Source: CAVQHY01 sp963712465 (GTDB lineage Bacteria; Actinomycetota; Thermoleophilia; Gaiellales; Gaiellaceae). From it: DNA of 64,000 bases. Every line of letters starts with the position of its first letter. Positions within the stretch are counted from its first letter, which is position 1. The notes under the pieces were generated by a model. The model ran no database searches and was not told the DNA's origin. It saw nothing but the letters and a program-made list of their open reading frames with translations. The position numbers were made by a program, and so were the translations under genes. This document shows positions 42,894 to 51,143 of this stretch, one piece after another. Location: positions 62,001 to 126,000 of the forward strand of contig CAVQHY010000007.1 in NCBI GenBank assembly GCA_963712465.1, in the 5' to 3' direction.

Positions 42894-43321
42894 GACCGCT
42901 TTTCTACCGTTTCCGCGGCGCTCCATGCGGACCAGGCCTCGATCGTCACCTGCACCACTGGGCCCGGTGGCGGGACGTGTCGATACTGCGGATACTTGGC
43001 GACGAGCGCTTCGAGGGCCCGTGCTCGCTCGCGATCGTCCTCGACCTCCCGGGCGCGCCCGTCCGCCCGCACCCACCAGAGTCGCGTCCAGTCCTCGTCG
43101 TAGACGTCGACCAGAAGCGACACGCTCGGGTTGGCGCGGATGTTGACGAGCCGCCGGAGCTCGGTCGTCCGCTTCGGCTTCGCGTCGACCGCCCACCAGA
43201 GCGTGTCGTGCTCCAGGGCGAAGCACACGGGAACCACGTGCGCAGCGCCCCCTGGTCCCACCGTGGCGATCCTCGCGACCCGCGCCTGGACGAACCGTTC
43301 TCGGGCCTGCTCGCGGGTCAT
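42890..43321 (-). CDS. PPOX-class F420-dependent split-barrel protein
   Basis: A 143-residue split beta-barrel protein of the flavin/deazaflavin oxidoreductase group. The start MTREQARERFVQARVARIAT and the motif GGAAHVVPVCFALEHDTLWW, followed by DAKPKRTTELRRLVNIRANP and DVYDEDWTRLWWVRADGRAR, match the TIGR03668-type family (Rv0121c-like) as I know it, in which F420 is the predicted cofactor. It is coupled by 4-base overlaps to the decarboxylase upstream (ATGA) and the reductase downstream (GTGA). It probably reduces a small substrate using F420H2; the substrate is unknown. Confidence 0.85.
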   Translation of the reverse strand: MTREQARERFVQARVARIATVGPGGAAHVVPVCFALEHDTLWWAVDAKPKRTTELRRLVNIRANPSVSLLVDVYDEDWTRLWWVRADGRAREVEDDRERARALEALVAKYPQYRHVPPPGPVVQVTIEAWSAWSAAETVEKRS

Positions 43322-44691
43322 CGGCCGGCGATCGCTTCCCCGACCTCCCGGACGATCTCCACGAGCGCGAGCACGTCACTCTCGCGCGTGCGGTAGTTGA
43401 CGAAGCACGGGCGCAGCCAGGTCGCTCCGTCGACGACCGCGTCGGCGACGTACACGCGGCCGTCGGCCTGAAGCGCTCGCGCGAGGTCGTGGTTGTGGAC
43501 GTCGAGGTCGGCGTCGGCGCCAGCGCCAGGCCGGTGCCGGAAGCACACGACCGACAACTCGGGCTCGAGCAGGAGCTCGAGGTCGGGCTGTTGCAGCACT
43601 TCCTGGGCGAGCAGCCGCGCCTGGCCGAGATTCCGCTCGATTGCGTTACGGAACGCCTCGGCACCGTGCACGCGAAAGGCGAGCCAGAGCTTCAGCGCGC
43701 GAAACGGCCGCGAGTACTCGAGGGTGCGGTCAACCGGATCCACCTCACCCTCCTCGTGCGGAATGTACATGGCGCGATGGAAGAACGCACGCTCGAGATC
43801 GGCGAGGTCGCGGACGATGACGACGCCGCACGCCTTCGGTAGGTAGAGCCACTTGTGGGCGTCGACTGCGATCGAGTCCGCGCGGTCGATCCCCGCGAAG
43901 AGCGCGGCCGTCGAAGGGGCTGCGGCGGCAGGGAGACCGTAGGCGCCGTCCACGTGCAGCCAGACGCCGGCGGCAGCGCACACGTCGGCGAGCTCGCCGA
44001 TCGGGTCGACCGCGCCCGTGAGCGTCGTTCCGCCGGTGGCGACGACCGCAATCGGCGTCACGCCGTCCGCCCGGTCGCGGGCGACAGCTGCCTCGGTCTC
44101 GTCAGGGCGCATGCGCCGATGCTCGTCGAGCGGGATCGCCCGCACCCAGTCGCTGCCGAGCCCGAGGATCTCGGCCGCGCGGGCCACCGAGTAATGCGCG
44201 TCCAGCGAGCAGTAGATCGCCCCGCGACGACCGCCCAGACCCTCGAGGCGGGAGCCGGGAAACGCACGCTCGCGCGCCGCTGCGAGCGCGGTCAGGTTGG
44301 AGACCATGCCGCCGCTCGTGAACGCTCCGCCGCCGACCGGGTAGCCAACGAGCTCGCCGACCCAGCGCAGAGCCTGGGCCTCGACGAGGTTCGCGGCGGC
44401 CGCCTCGGTGGCGAGATTGACGTCGTGGCAGGCCGCGAGCGCGTCGGCGAGGACGGCGATCTCGAGCCCGGACGAGCCGATGAACGCGAAGTAGCGCGGC
44501 CGGGCCTGCGCCAGGCTCGTGTCGAGGATGCGCGCGGCTTCGTCGAGCCCCCGCGTGGCGGGAGTGGGCTCCTCCGGCAGGCCCGTCTGGAGAAACGACC
44601 GCAACACCGCATCCACGGGCGGCTGGTCCGGGCGGGCGCTGTCGAAGCTCCGCCATGCCGCTTCGACCAGCTCGGCCGCGTGCCGGAGCAC
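43318..44691 (-). CDS. Pyridoxal phosphate-dependent amino acid decarboxylase (DDC family)
   Basis: A 457-residue fold-type I PLP enzyme of the aromatic-L-amino-acid/glutamate decarboxylase group. Visible motifs are RPRYFAFIGSSGLEIAVLAD, GGGAFTSGGMVSNLTALAAA, DAHYSVARAAEILGLG (cofactor-stacking histidine), VATGGTTLTGAVDPI, WLHVDGAYG (PLP-binding aspartate) and the Schiff-base lysine in SIAVDAHKWLYLPKACG. The start is GTG at 44691, the first standard start after the upstream stop. It removes CO2 from an aromatic or acidic amino acid; the substrate cannot be read. It lies 36 bases after a substrate-binding lipoprotein gene and is coupled to the PPOX gene. Confidence 0.92.
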   Translation of the reverse strand: MLRHAAELVEAAWRSFDSARPDQPPVDAVLRSFLQTGLPEEPTPATRGLDEAARILDTSLAQARPRYFAFIGSSGLEIAVLADALAACHDVNLATEAAAANLVEAQALRWVGELVGYPVGGGAFTSGGMVSNLTALAAARERAFPGSRLEGLGGRRGAIYCSLDAHYSVARAAEILGLGSDWVRAIPLDEHRRMRPDETEAAVARDRADGVTPIAVVATGGTTLTGAVDPIGELADVCAAAGVWLHVDGAYGLPAAAAPSTAALFAGIDRADSIAVDAHKWLYLPKACGVVIVRDLADLERAFFHRAMYIPHEEGEVDPVDRTLEYSRPFRALKLWLAFRVHGAEAFRNAIERNLGQARLLAQEVLQQPDLELLLEPELSVVCFRHRPGAGADADLDVHNHDLARALQADGRVYVADAVVDGATWLRPCFVNYRTRESDVLALVEIVREVGEAIAGR

Positions 44692-44727
44692 GTCGGCGCG
44701 GGGCGCGTCGAGCTCCAGGTACGTCGC

Positions 44728-45837
44728 CTAGCTCCCGGTGTCCAAGGGCGTGCCTTCCCGGAGCAGGGCGTCGTAGCGATCCGACCACGACTGCTCGTCG
44801 TCGCTCAGCGCCTTCAGGTCGACGTACGCCGTCTCGACGTCGGCGACCGAGCTGAGGTCCTTGCGAGTCGCCACGCCGTACTCGGCGAGGACCTTCTGGC
44901 CGTCGCCGAGGAGCCAGTCGACGAAGAGCATCGCCGCCGCGGGATGAGCGGAGCTCGCGATCGGGCCGACGCCGTCGGTCTTCGTGACGACGGGCTGAAC
45001 GACAGGCTTCCAGGCCAGCGGCGCGGCGTCGCTGGCGAACTTCCCCGCGAGGTGCTCCAAGTCGACGAAGAGCGGAAACTCGCCCGCCGCCTGGAGCTCC
45101 GCGGCGGCCGAGTGACCTTTGACGACGAGCGCGTTTGCGGAGATCGCCTCGAAGAGCCGATCGACCTCGTCCTTCGACTTGCCGTGCGCCAGCCAGTAGT
45201 CGTAGAGCGTCGCGTACCACTCGACGTCGCCGAGGTCGAGCGCGAGCTTGCCCTTCCATCGGGGATCGGCGAGCTCCTCCCAGGATTTCGGCACCTGGTC
45301 CGGCGCGAGCAGATCGGTGTTCCAGGTGAGGACGAAGGTGTTCTGGGCGTCCGACGTCCATCCCTCCTGCGCCGCGCCAGCGATGAGCCCCGCGGCAGCC
45401 GGGGACGCATAGGGCTCCAGGATTCCCCGGCCGACGAGATCGTTCATCTCGAGACCCCCCGTCTCGACGACGTCCGCGCCCTGGAAGTCCGCATCGGCTT
45501 CCTGGATGAGACGGAGCTGGAGATCTCCCGTCTGGGCGCGATACACGGCGACGTCGAGGTCGGTGGCGTCCTCGAACGCGTCGGCGACATCGGAAAGCAG
45601 GCTCGAGCTGTACGACGTGTAGAAGGTGAGCTTCCCGCCCTCGGCCCGGGCAAGCTCGAGCAGCGCGCGCTCACGCGCCTCGCCGGAGAGCCCGTCGACC
45701 GCTGCGGCGACGTCGTCGAACGAGGAGCTGTCGGGCTCATCCGAGGAGCCGCCGCAGGCCGCAAGACCTGTCGCCGCCGCGAAAGCGAGTGTCGCCACCA
45801 GGACCCGCCGTAGAGGCTTCGGGAGGTTCGACACCAT
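44728..45837 (-). CDS. Iron-type ABC transporter substrate-binding lipoprotein
   Basis: A 369-residue lipoprotein. The signal peptide LRRVLVATLAFAAATG ends in the lipobox LAAC, lipidated at the cysteine near residue 28. The mature part is a periplasmic-binding fold of the FbpA/AfuA class: GKLTFYTSYSSSLLSDVADA, FQGADVVETGGLEMNDLVGR, LTWNTDLLAPDQVPKSWEEL and AHPAAAMLFVDWLLGDGQKV. Class members bind ferric iron, but also thiamine, phosphonates or sugars. The ATG at 45837 is 11 bases after a good -10-like box (45849-45854), so the mRNA is nearly leaderless. The matching permease and ATPase genes are divergent (45852 onward); downstream is the decarboxylase. Confidence 0.9.
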   Translation of the reverse strand: MVSNLPKPLRRVLVATLAFAAATGLAACGGSSDEPDSSSFDDVAAAVDGLSGEARERALLELARAEGGKLTFYTSYSSSLLSDVADAFEDATDLDVAVYRAQTGDLQLRLIQEADADFQGADVVETGGLEMNDLVGRGILEPYASPAAAGLIAGAAQEGWTSDAQNTFVLTWNTDLLAPDQVPKSWEELADPRWKGKLALDLGDVEWYATLYDYWLAHGKSKDEVDRLFEAISANALVVKGHSAAAELQAAGEFPLFVDLEHLAGKFASDAAPLAWKPVVQPVVTKTDGVGPIASSAHPAAAMLFVDWLLGDGQKVLAEYGVATRKDLSSVADVETAYVDLKALSDDEQSWSDRYDALLREGTPLDTGS

Positions 45838-45848
45838 CGGGGGCGCCG

Positions 45849-45877
45849 ATTATGATCGGTCGATCTGACGGCGTCCA
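45849..45877 (-). promoter_or_regulatory. Candidate promoter for the lipoprotein gene (leaderless)
   Basis: On the minus strand TGGACG (45872-45877) and CATAAT (45849-45854) are spaced by 17 bases and resemble sigma-70-type -35 and -10 boxes. Transcription would begin around 45842, leaving about five bases before the ATG at 45837 and no room for a ribosome site. Confidence 0.4.
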
Positions 45878-47627
45878 GCGTGAGCCGCTGCACCCGTCGC
45901 CTCTTCCGGTGACAGAGCTCGCAGCCACGAGGACAGGACGCGGATCGCGGCCGGCAGGTCGTGGCATTCGTGCCGAGATCGGTGTCGGCATCGTCGTGGG
46001 GGCCGTCCTCGCCTGCACCGCGCTCGTTCCGCTCGGGTACCTGCTGTGGCGCACGTTCGTCCGTGACGGCGCGTTTTCGCTCGACTCGTTTCGGCGGGCC
46101 TACGACGAGCAGGGCCTCGGCGAGATGATCGGCAACTCCTTGGCGTTCTCGCTCGGGACGACCATCCTGGCCGTCGCCATCGGGACGTGCCTCGCCTACC
46201 TGGTCGTACGTACCGACTTCCCCGGGCGGCCGCTGCTCACCCTGGTCGCGCTCGGGCCGTTCGCCGTTCCAGGCGTCCTCTACGCGGTCGCCTGGATCTT
46301 CCTCGCGAGCCCCAACTCGGGCGCGATCAACCGTCTGCTGGAGCCGGCGCTCGGCAGCGGAGCCCTGGACGTCTTCACGCTTCAGGGCATGATCGTCGTG
46401 GAGGGCTTTCACCTGACGCCGATCGCGTTCCTCGTCATGGCCGCGGCGTTCCGCTCGCTCGACCCCGCTCTCGAGGATGCGGCAATCGCGAGCGGCGCGT
46501 CGCTCAGGATGACTCTTCGGCGGATCACGCTCCGCCTCGTCGCCCCCGCGCTGGGCGCCGCGGCCCTGCTCGTCGCCGTCCGTGCGCTCGAGGCCTTCGA
46601 GGTGCCCGCCCTCATCGGCATCCCCGGCGGGGTCTGGGTCTTCACCTCACGGATCTACCGATCGACCTCGGAGTATCCGTACGACCTCGGCCAGACGGGC
46701 GCCTTCGCCATCTCGCTGCTCGCCCTGACTCTCATCGGCGTGGTCGCTCTGGCCCGGATCACCCGGAGGGAACGGAGCTACCAGACGATGACGGGTCGCG
46801 GACATCGACCCCGCCCCGTGTCGCTCGGACGGTGGCGCAGGCCGGCGATCGCCCTCGTGACGCTGTACGCGGCCGTGGCCGTCGTCCTGCCCGTCCTGAT
46901 CCTCGTCTACACCTCCACCCAGCCGTTCTACGCGCCACCGTCGCTGGCGCGGCTCGGCGACGCCAGCCTCTCGAGCTACGCCGCCGTGCTGAGCGACCCG
47001 GGGACGTTCCGGGCGCTCGGCAACTCGGCGCTGCTCGCGTTCGGCGCAGCGACCGCGGTCGTCGTCTTCAGCGCCGTCGCCGCGTGGCTCGTCGTCCGGA
47101 CCCGCGTACCGGGCCGCCGGCTCGTCGACAGCGCCGCTTTCCTCCCGATCGCGATCCCGGGCATCGTGCTGGGCGTGGCGTTCGTCGCCCTCTCCCTGCA
47201 GCTGCCGCTCGGCCTCTACGGGACGCTCTGGATCCTTCTGCTGGCGTACTTCACGGAGTTCCTGGCATACGGGATGCGATACTCGTCCGTCTCGATGGGT
47301 CAGATCGGCTCCGAGCTGGAGGAGTCGGCTCGCGTCAGCGGCGCCGGGTGGTGGCCGACCTTCCGGCGAGTGCTCGTGCCGCTCGTCGCGCCCGGCCTGA
47401 TCGTCGGCTGGTTGTACGTGTTCGTCGCGGCGATCCGTGAGCTCTCCGCCTCGATCCTCCTCTACACACCGGGAAACGAAGTGCTCTCCCTGACGATCTG
47501 GAACCGGTACGAGAACGGCGACTTCGGTGAGCTCGCCGCCCTCGGCGTGCTCATGGTCGCCGGCCTCGGCGTGCTCGTCTTCGCGGCCTACCGGCTCGCG
47601 CCGATCCTCAACCTCCGCGACGTATGA
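45852..47627 (+). CDS. Fused double permease of an iron-type ABC importer
   Basis: A membrane protein of about 591 residues with 12 helices in two related permease modules, as in FbpB/ThiP. Module 1 has its ATPase-contact loop around SLDPALEDAAIASGASLRMT; module 2 around SELEESARVSGAGWWPTFRR, both with the EAA pattern. The start is uncertain: ATG at 45852 overlaps the -10 box of the divergent gene, GTG at 45909 (VTELAATRTGRG) leaves 71 bases between the genes, and an ATG at 45789 lies inside the divergent gene. The stop overlaps the ATPase start (ATGA). The binding protein is divergent rather than in line. Confidence 0.9.
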   Translation: MIGRSDGVQREPLHPSPLPVTELAATRTGRGSRPAGRGIRAEIGVGIVVGAVLACTALVPLGYLLWRTFVRDGAFSLDSFRRAYDEQGLGEMIGNSLAFSLGTTILAVAIGTCLAYLVVRTDFPGRPLLTLVALGPFAVPGVLYAVAWIFLASPNSGAINRLLEPALGSGALDVFTLQGMIVVEGFHLTPIAFLVMAAAFRSLDPALEDAAIASGASLRMTLRRITLRLVAPALGAAALLVAVRALEAFEVPALIGIPGGVWVFTSRIYRSTSEYPYDLGQTGAFAISLLALTLIGVVALARITRRERSYQTMTGRGHRPRPVSLGRWRRPAIALVTLYAAVAVVLPVLILVYTSTQPFYAPPSLARLGDASLSSYAAVLSDPGTFRALGNSALLAFGAATAVVVFSAVAAWLVVRTRVPGRRLVDSAAFLPIAIPGIVLGVAFVALSLQLPLGLYGTLWILLLAYFTEFLAYGMRYSSVSMGQIGSELEESARVSGAGWWPTFRRVLVPLVAPGLIVGWLYVFVAAIRELSASILLYTPGNEVLSLTIWNRYENGDFGELAALGVLMVAGLGVLVFAAYRLAPILNLRDV

Positions 47628-48745
47628 CGGGGCTTCGGGTCGAAGAGCTCACGAAGCGCTTCGAGCACTCCCGACGCGACGCGGGGCGCAACACCGCAGT
47701 CGAAGAGCTCACGTTCTCCGCCGCGCCGGGGACGCTGTTCACGTTGCTCGGCCCGTCGGGCTGCGGCAAGACCACGACGCTTCGCTGCATCGCGGGGCTC
47801 GAGCGCCCGGACAGGGGCACGGTCGCCCTCGACGGCTGCACGCTGTTCTCGTCAGCCGCCGGAATCGACGTTCCGGCCAGCGAGCGTGGCCTCGGCATGG
47901 TCTTCCAGTCCTCGGCGATCTGGCCGCACATGACCGCGCACGCCAACGTCGCCTTCCCGCTCGTCGCCGCACCCCGACGCCGTCGGCTGCCGGGCCCGGT
48001 GATCGCCGAGCGGGTCGAGCGGGCGCTCAACGTCGTTCAGCTCGGCGAACTGGCCGGCCGGCGCGCCACCGATCTGTCCGGTGGGGAGCAGCAGCGACTC
48101 GCGCTGGCGCGCGCACTCGTCCTCGAGCCACCGCTCCTCCTTCTGGACGAGCCACTCTCCAATCTTGACGCCCGGCTTCGTGACGAGATGCGCTTCGAGC
48201 TCAGACGGCTGCAGAGCGCCGTCGGCGTAACGACGGTCTACGTCACCCACGACCAGGCCGAGGCGCTCGCGCTGTCCGACGCCGTCGCGGTCATGCGCGA
48301 CGGCCAGATCGACCAGATCGGCCGGCCCGCAGACGTGTACGAGCGCCCGGCCTCCCGTTTCGTGGCCGACTTCATCGGCGCCGCGAACCTCCTGCGTGGC
48401 TCCGTCGTCGAGCGCCGCAACGGCACCATCGCGGTGCAGACGGACGCGGGAACGCTGCTTGCCACCGCTCCGACCTCGCCGCAGAGCGCCAACCGAGTCC
48501 TGGTCGTCGTGCGGCCCGAGAACGTCGAGATCGGGCCGGAGGACAACCCCGAGCACGGGGAGCCTGCGTGGCGTGGGGTTGTTGCACAGCGAGCGTTTCT
48601 CGGCGACCGCATCGACTACGTCGTGCGCGTTGGCTCCGTCGACGTCCGCGTCCGAACGGACGCACGGCGGCCGCTCGACCCGGGGTCGCGCGTGTCGCTC
48701 CGCGTGCCGCCGTACCTTTGCTCGATCGTGTCGGCCGAGCCGTGA
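47624..48745 (+). CDS. ABC importer ATP-binding protein (FbpC-like)
   Basis: A 373-residue ATPase with all motifs: Walker A LLGPSGCGKTTTLR, Q-loop GMVFQSSAIWPHM, signature DLSGGEQQRLALARAL, Walker B LLLLDEPLSNLDARLRDEMR and H-loop VYVTHDQAEALALSD. The C-terminal 120 residues form the TOBE-type regulatory domain (VLVVVRPENVEIGPEDN). The start ATG overlaps the permease stop, and its own stop overlaps the next gene as GTGA, placing an adenylate-forming enzyme in the same transcript. It is the energy source for the permease at 45852. Confidence 0.93.
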   Translation: MTGLRVEELTKRFEHSRRDAGRNTAVEELTFSAAPGTLFTLLGPSGCGKTTTLRCIAGLERPDRGTVALDGCTLFSSAAGIDVPASERGLGMVFQSSAIWPHMTAHANVAFPLVAAPRRRRLPGPVIAERVERALNVVQLGELAGRRATDLSGGEQQRLALARALVLEPPLLLLDEPLSNLDARLRDEMRFELRRLQSAVGVTTVYVTHDQAEALALSDAVAVMRDGQIDQIGRPADVYERPASRFVADFIGAANLLRGSVVERRNGTIAVQTDAGTLLATAPTSPQSANRVLVVVRPENVEIGPEDNPEHGEPAWRGVVAQRAFLGDRIDYVVRVGSVDVRVRTDARRPLDPGSRVSLRVPPYLCSIVSAEP

Positions 48746-50331
48746 GCGAGGCACTGGCCTTCGCACGCTTCGCGGGTGGCCTGCGAGGGTTCCTCCGCAC
48801 CCCGGGGACGCTGGTCGAAGCGCGCGAGCTCGTCACGACCGCCATCGCTGCGCGCGAGGAGAACTTCTTGCGGGTGCTCGAACGCGGCATCTACGGGCGC
48901 GCGGGAAACCCGGTCCGCGCCCTGCTGCTCCATGCGGGAGTGGAGTTCGGAGACGTTGCGGGCCTCGTGCGCTCGGTCGGGCTGGAGGAGGCGCTTCGTC
49001 GGCTTCACGGCGAGGGCGTCTACGTCTCAATCGAGGAGTTCAAGGGCGGCAAGCCGATCGAGCGTGCCGGTCTCTCGCTCCCGACGACGAGCGCGAGCTT
49101 CGACAATCCGTTGCTCGCGAAGTCCTACTCGGGCAGGACGGGTGGCTCGCGCAGCGCTGGGCGTCGCATCAAGGTCGACCTCGACCTCGTCGCTCACGAG
49201 ACGGCCTACGACTGGCTCACCTACGAGGCCCACGGAGCGTTGCCGGACCGCCGGTCGGCGCTGTGGCGCCCGGTGCCGCCCGGTATCGCCGGCCTCAAGA
49301 ACGCCCTTCGCCACGCGAAGCGACGTGTTCCGCTGGAGCACTGGTTCACGCAGACGCCGTTCAGCCCTCGTCACGGCGCCGGCCGCGACTACGCTCTGGG
49401 TCTGACCGTTCTCGCCGCGGCTCGCGCAGCGGGAGCAGGTCTTCCCTGGCCGGAGCACGTGCCCGCAGGACGGGCTTCGCGGGTCGCCCGCTGGCTCGCG
49501 GGGCATCGAGCCCGGGGCACACCTGGTTTCCTGTCGACGCCTGCAAGCTCCGCGGTGCGCGTCTGCCTGACCGCGCGCGAGCTCGGGCTCGACATCTCGG
49601 GTTCGATCCTCCGAATCGGCGGCGAGCCGTTCACAGAGGGCAAGGCCCGCGTGCACGCGGATGCCGGCTGCACGACGATCCAGAACTACGCCATGGGGGA
49701 GCTCGGCCGCGTCGGCATCAACTGTGCGGATCCGGTCGCGCTCGACGATTTCCACATCGCCACCGACCTCCTCGCCGTTGTTCAGCGCAGCCGGTCGGTC
49801 GGCTCGCACGGCGACGAGGTCGGCTCGTTCCTGTTCACGACGCTTCACCCGGCCAGCCCCAAGCTCTTCGTCAACTTCGAATGCGGAGACTTCGGGGTGC
49901 TCGAGCAGCGCCGCTGCGGCTGCAGCCTCGGCGCGCTCGGCTACTCGACCCACGTCCATACGATCCGGAGCCACGAGAAGCTGACCAGCGAAGGGATGAC
50001 CTATCTTGGCTCCGACCTGATCCGACTCGTCGAGGACGTCCTGCCCGCACGGTTCGGCGGCGGGCCGGCCGACTACCAGCTTGTCGAGCAGGAGATCGAA
50101 GGAATCCCGCGGGTGTCGATCGTCGTCAGCCCGAGACTCGGGGCGATCGACGACCCCTCCGTGGTCGAGACAGTACTCGGCGAGCTCGGCTCGGGCCGCG
50201 CCTATCGCGGGATGATGGCCCGTGTCCTGCGAGAGGCGGAGACGCTCCGGGTCGTCCGTGCAGAGCCATACGTGACCGCGGGGGCGAAGGTCTCGCCGCT
50301 GCACGTGCTCGGTCGAGCGGACGGCAGGTGA
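48742..50331 (+). CDS. PaaK-like adenylate-forming enzyme, divergent
   Basis: A 529-residue protein distantly related to phenylacetate-CoA ligases and coenzyme F390 synthetases. The likely phosphate loop is KSYSGRTGGSRSAGRRIKVD near residue 128. The adenylate region reads ILRIGGEPFTEGKARVHADA and TTIQNYAMGELGRVG, with DDFHIATD for the conserved aspartate. A cysteine group (FECGDFGVLEQRRCGC) precedes HEKLTSEGMTYLGSDLI, the hinge region of PaaK enzymes, where it may bind zinc. The N-terminal 120 residues are helical and unlike standard PaaK. The start is GTG at 48742 (GTGA with the ATPase stop). It likely activates a carboxylic acid, which is unknown. Confidence 0.75.
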   Translation: MSEALAFARFAGGLRGFLRTPGTLVEARELVTTAIAAREENFLRVLERGIYGRAGNPVRALLLHAGVEFGDVAGLVRSVGLEEALRRLHGEGVYVSIEEFKGGKPIERAGLSLPTTSASFDNPLLAKSYSGRTGGSRSAGRRIKVDLDLVAHETAYDWLTYEAHGALPDRRSALWRPVPPGIAGLKNALRHAKRRVPLEHWFTQTPFSPRHGAGRDYALGLTVLAAARAAGAGLPWPEHVPAGRASRVARWLAGHRARGTPGFLSTPASSAVRVCLTARELGLDISGSILRIGGEPFTEGKARVHADAGCTTIQNYAMGELGRVGINCADPVALDDFHIATDLLAVVQRSRSVGSHGDEVGSFLFTTLHPASPKLFVNFECGDFGVLEQRRCGCSLGALGYSTHVHTIRSHEKLTSEGMTYLGSDLIRLVEDVLPARFGGGPADYQLVEQEIEGIPRVSIVVSPRLGAIDDPSVVETVLGELGSGRAYRGMMARVLREAETLRVVRAEPYVTAGAKVSPLHVLGRADGR

Positions 50332-51143
50332 CGACTGCATCCCACGAGGCCCGCTGGGACGACTTCGCCGAGCTCTGGCTCGAGGAACGTCCGCAGCGGC
50401 TCTGGCGCCTGCACTCCGACGCTGTCAACCGAACGCTGCTCGCGGCGTGGCTCCCCCCTGTGCCGGGCCGCGTGCTCAAGACCGACCTGTTCGACGAAGT
50501 CGCTTCGGTGGGTCTCGTGCCATCGTTGCTCGCCCGCGCGGAAGAGGTCGTGGGCATCGACGTCTCCGAGCGCGTCGTCGAGGCCTCGACACGGGCCAAT
50601 CCCGGTCTGGTGGCGCTCCGGGCGGACGTCCGCCGGCTGCCGTTTGCCGACGCGTTCTTCGACTGCATCGTCTCGAACTCCACCCTCGACCACCTCTCCT
50701 GCGAGGCCGATGTCGCGCAGGCCCTCTCGGAGCTCGCGCGGGTACTGGCGCCGGGCGGACACCTCGTGCTTACGCTCGACAACCCGCTCAACCCGGCCGT
50801 CGCGCTGCGGCGGGCGATCCCGGGCGCCGCGTTCGATCGGATCTGGCGCCGCCACCCTCGCCTTGCCGTGCGTGTCCTGCCCGAACGGGTGCGCTGGACC
50901 TGCGGTTCGGACGGGTTGAAGCGGCTGCTCCACCAGGCAGGGCTGACGACGCTCGAAGTCGGCGCCGTACTCCACGCTCCGCGGGCGCTTGCCGTCGTCG
51001 TCGCCGACGCGCTCGACGGCCGCTCCGGCCGTACGTACCTACGGGCACTCGACAGCCTCGAGTCGCTTGGCCGGCTGCCGACGAGAGCCGTGACCGGCCA
51101 TTTCGTCGCGGCCCACGCTCAGCGCCCCCCGGGCCTGTGCTGA
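50328..51143 (+). CDS. Class I SAM-dependent methyltransferase
   Basis: A 271-residue methyltransferase with a Rossmann core. RVLKTDLFDEVASVGLVPSL replaces the usual glycine-rich motif I with LKTDLFDEV, then motif II AEEVVGIDVSERVVEASTRA, LVALRADVRRLPFADAFFDC and the motif IV stretch IVSNSTLDHLSCEADVAQAL, with ELARVLAPGGHLVLTLDNPL as motif V/VI. The poor motif I weakens but does not remove the assignment. The start is GTG at 50328, overlapping the ligase stop; the stop overlaps the next ligase start by seven bases. It sits between two adenylate-forming enzymes, so methylation of the activated product is plausible. Substrate unknown. Confidence 0.82.
   Translation: MTTASHEARWDDFAELWLEERPQRLWRLHSDAVNRTLLAAWLPPVPGRVLKTDLFDEVASVGLVPSLLARAEEVVGIDVSERVVEASTRANPGLVALRADVRRLPFADAFFDCIVSNSTLDHLSCEADVAQALSELARVLAPGGHLVLTLDNPLNPAVALRRAIPGAAFDRIWRRHPRLAVRVLPERVRWTCGSDGLKRLLHQAGLTTLEVGAVLHAPRALAVVVADALDGRSGRTYLRALDSLESLGRLPTRAVTGHFVAAHAQRPPGLC

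Noticed and set aside
41679..43664. Extended open frame upstream of the ferredoxin reductase-like gene
   Set aside because: The extension overlaps the PPOX and decarboxylase genes; the FAD motif starts at the GTG at 42893.
48396..50327. Open frame continuing upstream of the methyltransferase
   Set aside because: Only the part from 50328 has methyltransferase sequence; the upstream part is an out-of-frame reading of the ATPase and ligase genes.
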